Shown: piece by piece, positions 8,131-13,687 of the stretch
Layout of the letters: each line of letters starts with the position of its first letter
How positions within the stretch are numbered: position 1 is the stretch's first letter
Origin: Bacteroidales bacterium GP4
GTDB lineage: Bacteria > Bacteroidota > Bacteroidia > Bacteroidales > Muribaculaceae
Direction of reading: 5' to 3'
Assembly (NCBI GenBank): GCA_001701065.1
Contig: DAAL01000266.1
Span: 541-19,749, forward strand
Length of the DNA: 19,209 bases
Made by a program: the position numbers and the translations under genes
Notes under the pieces: generated by a model
Seen by the model: the letters and a program-made list of their open reading frames with translations, nothing else
The model's database searches: none
Told to the model about the DNA's origin: nothing

Positions 8131-9834
8131 ATGGCTAATTTTTATAATGATAATCCCGACTTAAAGCACCATCTCACCCATCCCATGATGGAAAAGATTG
8201 TGGCTTTAAAAGAGCGCAATTACACTGACGCTGAAAAATTTGACTATGCGCCTCTTAACTTTGAGGATGCTATGGACAGCTATGATAAAGTGCTCGAAGT
8301 AGTTGGTGAAATTTGCGGTGAGAGCATTGCTTCCCGTGCCGAGGACGTTGACCATCAGGGTCCTCATGTAGAGAACGGACATGTTGTATATGCCGATGGC
8401 ACCCAAGAAAACCTTGATGTGTGCCGTAAAGCCGGCTTGATGGGTATGGCTATGCCCCGTCGTTACGGAGGTCTTAACTTCCCCATAACTCCCTACATCA
8501 TGGCTGCTGACATCGTAAGCCGCGCCGATACCGGATTTGAGAACTTATGGGGTCTTCAGGATTGCGCTGAAACCATATATGAGTTTGCCAATGAAGATCA
8601 GAAACAACGCTACATCCCGCGTGTGTGTGAAGGTGAAACCATGTCAATGGACCTTACCGAGCCCGATGCAGGTAGCGACCTTCAGTCAGTGATGCTTAAA
8701 GCTACTGAACAGCCCGACGGAACTTGGGTGCTCAACGGCGTAAAACGTTTCATCACTAACGGTGACAGCGACATCCATCTTGTGCTTGCTCGTTCTGAGG
8801 AAGGCACTAAGGATGGTCGTGGTCTTTCAATGTTCATCTACGACAAGCGCAATGGCGGTGTAACTGTGCGCCGCATCGAGAATAAGATGGGTATAAAGGG
8901 TTCTCCTACTTGTGAACTCGTTTACAAAAATGCCAAAGCTGAACTTGTAGGTTCACGCAAACTCGGTCTTATCAAGTATGTGATGGCTCTTATGAATGGT
9001 GCGCGTCTTGGTATCGCGGCTCAGTCCGTAGGTATCAGCGAACTCGCTTACCGTGAAGCTCTCGCTTACGCTAAGGACCGTAAACAGTTCGGTAAAGCTA
9101 TTATCGAATTCCCCGCTGTCTACGAGATGCTTGCTGTGATGAAAGCGAAGCTTGACGCATCACGTTCTCTTCTTTACGAATGCGCACGTTATGTCGATCT
9201 CTATAAGATCTATGACGATATAGCTAAAGAACGTTCTTTGACTCCTGAAGAGAAAAAGGAATCCAAGGCTTACAGCAAGATAGCCGATGCGCTCACTCCT
9301 CTTGCCAAAGGCATGGGCAGCGAATATTGCAATCAGAATGCTTATGACTGTATTCAGATTCACGGTGGATCAGGCTTCATGAAGGATTATGCCTGCGAAC
9401 GCCTTTACCGCGATGCCCGCATCACTTCCATATACGAAGGAACTACTCAGCTTCAGGTTGTGGCAGCTATCCGCTACGTGACAACCGGTGCTTACCTTAA
9501 CCTCATTAAAGAGTACGAAGCACAGGAAGTTAAGCCCGAACTTCAGAAGATTAAAGACCGTCTTGTGAAGATGACCGAACTTTATGCGCAGGCTGTAGAA
9601 AAAGTTACCTCGGTGAAAGATACTGTATATGTTGACTTCATGGCTCGTCGCCTTGTCGAAATGGCAGCCTTCACTATCATGGGGTACCTCGTGCTTCTTG
9701 ATGCTAATCGCAATGAATCATTCACCCGTTCAGCTGAAGTATATAGCAATATGGCTCATGCTGAAATCGTAAAGCACTCTGATTTCATCATGGGTTTTGA
9801 CCCTGCTGAAATCAATGCTTATCAACAAGCTTAA
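8131..9834 (+). CDS. Acyl-CoA dehydrogenase family protein with extended C-terminus
   Basis: This 567-residue FAD enzyme should oxidise an acyl-CoA to the 2-enoyl-CoA or run in reverse as an enoyl-CoA reductase, exchanging electrons with the EtfBA pair encoded just upstream. Family motifs are in order: LTEPDAGSD (175-183) and FITNGDSD (from 207) in the FAD/substrate-binding beta domain, the AYAKDRKQFGKAI helix region, IHGGSGF, and IYEGTTQLQ with the catalytic base at E436. Classical short-chain dehydrogenases are about 380 residues. This one has an extra N-terminal stretch of about 60 residues and about 120 residues after the catalytic motif, like the larger FadE-type enzymes with a C-terminal helical domain. 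Substrate chain length cannot be told from sequence. It closes the operon and is followed by a strong terminator. Confidence 0.93.
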   Translation: MANFYNDNPDLKHHLTHPMMEKIVALKERNYTDAEKFDYAPLNFEDAMDSYDKVLEVVGEICGESIASRAEDVDHQGPHVENGHVVYADGTQENLDVCRKAGLMGMAMPRRYGGLNFPITPYIMAADIVSRADTGFENLWGLQDCAETIYEFANEDQKQRYIPRVCEGETMSMDLTEPDAGSDLQSVMLKATEQPDGTWVLNGVKRFITNGDSDIHLVLARSEEGTKDGRGLSMFIYDKRNGGVTVRRIENKMGIKGSPTCELVYKNAKAELVGSRKLGLIKYVMALMNGARLGIAAQSVGISELAYREALAYAKDRKQFGKAIIEFPAVYEMLAVMKAKLDASRSLLYECARYVDLYKIYDDIAKERSLTPEEKKESKAYSKIADALTPLAKGMGSEYCNQNAYDCIQIHGGSGFMKDYACERLYRDARITSIYEGTTQLQVVAAIRYVTTGAYLNLIKEYEAQEVKPELQKIKDRLVKMTELYAQAVEKVTSVKDTVYVDFMARRLVEMAAFTIMGYLVLLDANRNESFTRSAEVYSNMAHAEIVKHSDFIMGFDPAEINAYQQA

Positions 9835-9863
9835 ATTCTCCAATTAATTATTTATAAAAGATT

Positions 9864-9899
9864 AAAGGTCCCTGAACGCGATGTTTCGGGACCTTTTTT
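9864..9899 (+). terminator. Strong terminator between convergent genes
   Basis: The stem AAAGGTCCC (9864-9872) pairs with GGGACCTTT (9888-9896). A mismatch and three further pairs extend it inward, and a T run reaches 9899. On the other strand the stem is followed by a moderately U-rich sequence, so it may also stop transcription of the YccF-family gene that ends at 9924. Confidence 0.9.
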
Positions 9900-9923
9900 A
9901 TTTGACTTAAGTAAATGTGTAGG

Positions 9924-10292
9924 CTATCCTACCTGTTTGCCGAAAGGCAAAAACGCAAGACGCGCAAGTTTGAAATGCTGAACCCCGAAAGGAATTCCGA
10001 TTATGGTGATACAAAATAGTATTCCGAAACCGAGGTGGGTCAAGGCTATGGGAATTCCGCCCACAAACCACCATATCACATTCATCACTGCGCTTATGCA
10101 TCCTGAGGAATTAGGGCTGCTGACTACAGGCGTGCCGAACGGCAGCAATGCGACCATCGCCAATTTTAACGTTTGAAGTCCGAAAGGAATTCCAATAATT
10201 GTAATCATCATAGCTACACTCGAAATGACATATTCGATAGCTACAACAAATCCACCGAAAACAATCCAGATTATATTAAGTAATAAATTCAT
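9924..10292 (-). CDS. YccF-family inner membrane protein (duplicated domain)
   Basis: A 122-residue hydrophobic protein with the YccF organisation; E. coli YccF is about 148 residues. Two halves repeat the same pattern: hydrophobic helices around ITIIGIPFG (30-38 and again, identical, 95-103), each followed by a K-L-A stretch and LPFG (50-53, 115-118). At the DNA level a 14-base string CCGAAAGGAATTCC recurs at 9985 and 10180, 195 bases apart (65 codons). Function is unknown; the family is an inner-membrane protein of uncharacterised role. I chose the Met at 10292. An upstream in-frame Met at 10325 lies beyond the -7 box at 10313-10320, so it would not be in the transcript. The gene converges with the acyl-CoA dehydrogenase gene and diverges from the lipoprotein gene. 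Confidence 0.88.
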   Translation of the reverse strand: MNLLLNIIWIVFGGFVVAIEYVISSVAMMITIIGIPFGLQTLKLAMVALLPFGTPVVSSPNSSGCISAVMNVIWWFVGGIPIALTHLGFGILFCITIIGIPFGVQHFKLARLAFLPFGKQVG

Positions 10293-10312
10293 AATGATAA
10301 TGTATTTGCTGA

Positions 10313-10342
10313 CAAAGTTAATCATATTTTATTATTTGCAAA
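10313..10342 (-). promoter_or_regulatory. Promoter of the YccF-family gene
   Basis: On the minus strand TAACTTTG (10320-10313) is an exact -7 box, with TTTG (10342-10339) 18 bases upstream, slightly short of the usual 19-21. Transcription should begin near 10306, about 14 bases before the chosen start codon. This fixes the start of the gene. Confidence 0.7.
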
Positions 10343-10350
10343 AACTTTTC

Positions 10351-10358
10351 TATCTTTG
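10351..10358 (+). promoter_or_regulatory. -7 box of the promoter of the CxxCH/TolB-like lipoprotein gene
   Basis: TATCTTTG fits TAnnTTTG exactly; the expected -33 position (about 10327-10331) is T-rich but has no TTTG. Transcription would begin near 10365, giving a leader of about 43 bases. Its upstream part overlaps that of the divergent promoter at 10313-10342. Confidence 0.6.
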
Positions 10359-10407
10359 TAATTATCATGTCAAAAAGTTTAAACAACAAATAAAGTATAT
10401 TTTAGCT

Positions 10408-11925
10408 ATGTCAATACCATCAACGAATCTCATGAAGGCAAGTATGATGCTGTGCTTATTGCTTCTTGTGGGTTGTAATAACATAACTCTCCCTTCATCG
10501 GACTCGACAATATCCGAAACATCCATGCCTGATATATATCCCGATTACCGCGAAATAGTGATTCCTCCCAACATCGCACCGCTGAATTTCCGGATTAACA
10601 CGGCTGGCAACAAATACATCGCATCCTTATCATCGGCTAAGAATGATGAGAAACTTATGTCCAAGGGCAAGAATGTTCAATGGGACGAAGATGATTGGCA
10701 TGATTTCATGGAAGCGAACCGTGGCAATGACGTTGAATGTAGCGTATATGTAGGTTCGGGAGATTCTGATAAATGGCGTAAATACACCTTCCCTATTCAT
10801 GTGTCCGAGGATGATATTGACCCTTATATATCCTATCGGTTGATTGAGCCTACATTCGTCTACTACAACGAGATTCTTTTGAATCAACGTAACCTGACCA
10901 ATTTTGACGAAAAAATCATACACAACAATTCCTATTCGACGGATGACAAAATGATGTCATGCATGAATTGTCATGTGCCGAGAAATCACTTTTCCGGTGA
11001 ATCTTCGCAGTTCCATGTAAGAGGACACAACGGCGGAACCATAATAATAGAGGGTGATGACGTGAAAAAAGTGGATTTCTCCCATGGAGGGAAAACACCG
11101 GCGGGTGTGTATCAGGCTTGGCATCCGGTGAGTAATGTAATCGCCTATTCTCAAAACGGCACAGAGCAATACTTTTTCACACGTGACCCACAGAAAGTGG
11201 AAGTCCTCGATGAATGGTCTGACCTCATATTGTACGATGTGGATAAGAATTCCGTTAAGCAGATATTTCCCACTTCTGACCGTTTGGAAACATTTCCGGC
11301 ATGGAGTCCTGACGGCGCTACTCTATATTTCAGTTGTGCCCGGATTCCTGACAATGCCAAAGATGGACAGTTGAAAGAAGTGTATGACTCTATAAGATAT
11401 GACATACTTTCAGTGAAGTATGACGCTGATAAAGGCACATTCGCATCTGACATTGACACTGTGTTTTCAGCAACCGGGCATGGCAAAAGCGCGTCCCTTC
11501 CCAGAATATCGCCTGACGGCAAATATATGCTTACATGTGTGAGTGATTTCGGAACGTTCCACATTTGGCACAAAGAAGCTGACCTATGGATAACCGATCT
11601 CGCTTCAAAGGTGTCGCATCCGCTTGAAAACGCCAACTCCAAAGGTGCTGACAGCTATCATTCCTGGTCATCCAACAATCGCTGGATTGTGTTCAGTTCA
11701 CGCCGTGACGACGGATTCTACACCCGTCCTTACATTTGCCACATTGATGAGCAGGGAAAAGCTTCCAAAGCATTTATTGTGCCACAGAAATCACCCGATT
11801 ATTACGAAAGCCTGATGAAATCCTATAATGTGCCGGAATTCATGGTGCGTGAATTTAAAGTGCCGCGCCGTGCCTTAGTGAAGGCAATCGAAAGCAAAGG
11901 GATTGAGCCGACAGTGCTTCCGTAG
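10408..11925 (+). CDS. Lipoprotein with CxxCH haem-type motif and TolB-like beta-propeller repeats
   Basis: A 505-residue envelope lipoprotein: a hydrophobic signal ends in the lipobox LVGC (C23). It has a single cytochrome c haem-binding motif, C185-M-N-C188-H189, in the stretch MMSCMNCHVPRNH, with further His residues close by (from 192). The second half shows propeller repeats of the PD40/WD40-like TolB type: AWHPVSNVIAYS (237 on), PAWSPDGATLYFS (297 on), PRISPDGKYML (365 on) and HSWSSNNRWIVFSSRR (418 on). Related Bacteroidetes proteins are called TolB-like or cytochrome c biosynthesis-like; no enzymatic role is established that I know of. The open frame extends to 10225, but this runs over the promoter. 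The start could also be the Met at 10432, which gives a shorter signal. The neighbouring polytopic membrane protein gene converges on it with a 10-base gap. Confidence 0.85.
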   Translation: MSIPSTNLMKASMMLCLLLLVGCNNITLPSSDSTISETSMPDIYPDYREIVIPPNIAPLNFRINTAGNKYIASLSSAKNDEKLMSKGKNVQWDEDDWHDFMEANRGNDVECSVYVGSGDSDKWRKYTFPIHVSEDDIDPYISYRLIEPTFVYYNEILLNQRNLTNFDEKIIHNNSYSTDDKMMSCMNCHVPRNHFSGESSQFHVRGHNGGTIIIEGDDVKKVDFSHGGKTPAGVYQAWHPVSNVIAYSQNGTEQYFFTRDPQKVEVLDEWSDLILYDVDKNSVKQIFPTSDRLETFPAWSPDGATLYFSCARIPDNAKDGQLKEVYDSIRYDILSVKYDADKGTFASDIDTVFSATGHGKSASLPRISPDGKYMLTCVSDFGTFHIWHKEADLWITDLASKVSHPLENANSKGADSYHSWSSNNRWIVFSSRRDDGFYTRPYICHIDEQGKASKAFIVPQKSPDYYESLMKSYNVPEFMVREFKVPRRALVKAIESKGIEPTVLP

Positions 11926-11935
11926 CCGAAGGATT

Positions 11936-13375
11936 CTAAAAGAACACATCTTCCGACATGTCAGGAGGTATTAGTTTGAATTCCTCCTCGCTCGCCATCA
12001 ATTCGGGATTGTCTATGAATTTTTGGTAGCGATTAGCCCATGCTTTGTGGAATTGCGTATTTCCAAGCATTGTGTTATACTTCTGCGCCAGCTTATAGTC
12101 ACCTGACAACAGTGAACTCCTCACAAGATATTTAAGGAAGAATACATTCTTGCCGTATTTGATGCTATGCTCCATCGCCCATCGATAAGCTAAATTAGGT
12201 CTTCCTATATAATAGCTCACTGGAACCGAAATCAGCGCGGTGCTGATTATGGATGATTTTAGTCGAGGATGATTACGTGGCGGATCTTGCTTTGCGTCAA
12301 GGATTCTGACACCTTTGCCGGTCTTTTGCGAGGCGAGTCTGGCTATAGTCAGCACATCGGGAGTCGGTTTCTCTCTAAGGTTTGAAGCAAGACGCACTAC
12401 CCTTTCCCAATCGTTTTCATCCATGCTCTGCTGCATCATTATCATGGCGCGGAGCGATTCTGGCTTGCTTGATAGCGAATATCCCCAACCGAGCACACCG
12501 ATAAATATGACGGGGAACGCTATATCCCCTATTTTCTTCGGTAAGTAACGGAATTGCGATTCTATGCCTATTACTATCAGCAGTACCGCTATTATTATGT
12601 AGGGTAACCACAGAGTAATATCTTCTTTTGCTAAAATAAAGTCAGGAAGTCCTTTAAGATACAAGACTTCATGGTCGGACCATGTTCCGTGCCAAAACAT
12701 GTAGTACATCAACGGTACAGTTACCACAAGGACTATTCCGGTTATATGAATCCACATTGTCCTGCGTGTGATTCTTGAAGAAATAGAGCACAACAGCCAT
12801 GACAGCAAAGCATAATAGCCCATGAAAGGATATAGCAACGGTAGCAGGATACTCCCCATGAAGTCAGTGCGCGATACTATCCAAAAGCACAACAATGCGA
12901 ATAAGAATCCCAACGTTGGTGAATAAGCGACTCCCTTATTGTACAGCACCAGTAAATTTTCGTCAAGGCTAAGAACGCCGTTCATTAAACATGCCGGAAT
13001 GACAAATACAATGCCTATCGCATAATCTTTTAATTGGAACGCCGAGATGCACAGGACGACAATCGTCGCCCACATTAACAGGAATACAGCGGTCCCGAGC
13101 CACGGATAGAATAGAAATTGGGTAAAATAGCTCCCAAGGTATTGTAGCAATCCTCCGGGATAGTTCAAAAGATGATTAAACTCGAATACCGAAGAGTCAA
13201 AAAAATTCATATAATCGATCCATCGGAGATAATAGCCGTTTTTCATCGGGAATAAAAAGCACACTATTACAGTGAATACAATGCCATAAATCCATGCTGC
13301 GGCATAGGGTAATTTATTGATGGAACTCTTATCGGAGATTATATTCATCTTGTTCTTTTTGTCACTTTTCACCAT
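11936..13375 (-). CDS. Polytopic membrane protein with soluble C-terminal domain (DUF6057-like)
   Basis: About 479 residues with roughly ten hydrophobic helices in the first 300 residues (first near residues 22-42), then a soluble C-terminal part from about residue 304 that looks helical and repeat-like (MDENDWERVVRLASNL, SGDYKLAQKYNTML), as in TPR-type segments. I recognise the general layout of a Bacteroidetes membrane family, probably the one listed as DUF6057, but could not check this, and its function is not known to me. A consensus promoter at 13407-13437 rules out the longest open-frame start (13462). Starts at Met 13384, 13375 or 13348 all fit; the last has a purine-rich AAGAACAAG before it. 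The 3' end faces the lipoprotein gene 10 bases away with no terminator between them. Confidence 0.8.
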   Translation of the reverse strand: MVKSDKKNKMNIISDKSSINKLPYAAAWIYGIVFTVIVCFLFPMKNGYYLRWIDYMNFFDSSVFEFNHLLNYPGGLLQYLGSYFTQFLFYPWLGTAVFLLMWATIVVLCISAFQLKDYAIGIVFVIPACLMNGVLSLDENLLVLYNKGVAYSPTLGFLFALLCFWIVSRTDFMGSILLPLLYPFMGYYALLSWLLCSISSRITRRTMWIHITGIVLVVTVPLMYYMFWHGTWSDHEVLYLKGLPDFILAKEDITLWLPYIIIAVLLIVIGIESQFRYLPKKIGDIAFPVIFIGVLGWGYSLSSKPESLRAMIMMQQSMDENDWERVVRLASNLREKPTPDVLTIARLASQKTGKGVRILDAKQDPPRNHPRLKSSIISTALISVPVSYYIGRPNLAYRWAMEHSIKYGKNVFFLKYLVRSSLLSGDYKLAQKYNTMLGNTQFHKAWANRYQKFIDNPELMASEEEFKLIPPDMSEDVFF

Positions 13376-13406
13376 AAAATACATTAAAGTAGCATAATTC
13401 GCTATG

Positions 13407-13437
13407 CAAAAGTACATTAATTTATTGACTCTACAAA
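13407..13437 (-). promoter_or_regulatory. Promoter of the polytopic membrane protein gene
   Basis: On the minus strand: TTTG (13437-13434), 19 bases, TACTTTTG (13414-13407). Both boxes match the Bacteroidetes consensus and the spacing is ideal. Transcription should begin near 13400, about 25 bases before the chosen start codon. Confidence 0.8.
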
Positions 13438-13595
13438 ACTGTATCATTGCAACAACCCCCAAAATCCTGTTATAAATAAGCCAATGTCATCCCCGGTTTA
13501 ACTTATTTTTGCCAAAATCTTTGCTTTCAATAACCTAATAAGGTCAAATTCATGATTTTTTAGGTGAAAGGACTGACAAAAAAGGATAGTAATTG

Positions 13596-13626
13596 TTGTA
13601 AATTGTAAAAGAATTGCCGAATTTTG
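13596..13626 (+). promoter_or_regulatory. Possible promoter of the amylase gene
   Basis: A near-consensus -7 box GAATTTTG (13619-13626) has G where T is expected, and TTG (13596-13598) lies 20 bases upstream. A better -7 match, TATTTTTG (13504-13511), has no -33 partner and would leave a leader of about 170 bases. Neither is certain, and the gene may need an activator. Confidence 0.35.
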
Positions 13627-13628
13627 CA

Positions 13629-13647
13629 TAATGGAGATATTCCATTA
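13629..13647 (+). other. Hairpin or operator dyad in the amylase leader
   Basis: The perfect 7-bp inverted repeat TAATGGA (13629-13635) and TCCATTA (13641-13647) has a 5-base loop. It falls at the predicted transcription start if the 13619-13626 box is used, 40 bases before the start codon. It could be a 5' mRNA stem or an operator. Confidence 0.4.
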
Positions 13648-13687
13648 GATAGTTGTTACAAATTTATTAACTCTTATAGCGTTTTAT

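Noticed and set aside
10225..10407. Longer N-terminus for the CxxCH lipoprotein
   Set aside because: The extension crosses two promoters and the 5' end of the divergent YccF-family gene, and would bury the lipoprotein signal inside the protein.
13376..13462. Longer N-terminus for the polytopic membrane protein
   Set aside because: An ideal promoter (13407-13437) lies inside the extension, so the upstream start would not be transcribed.
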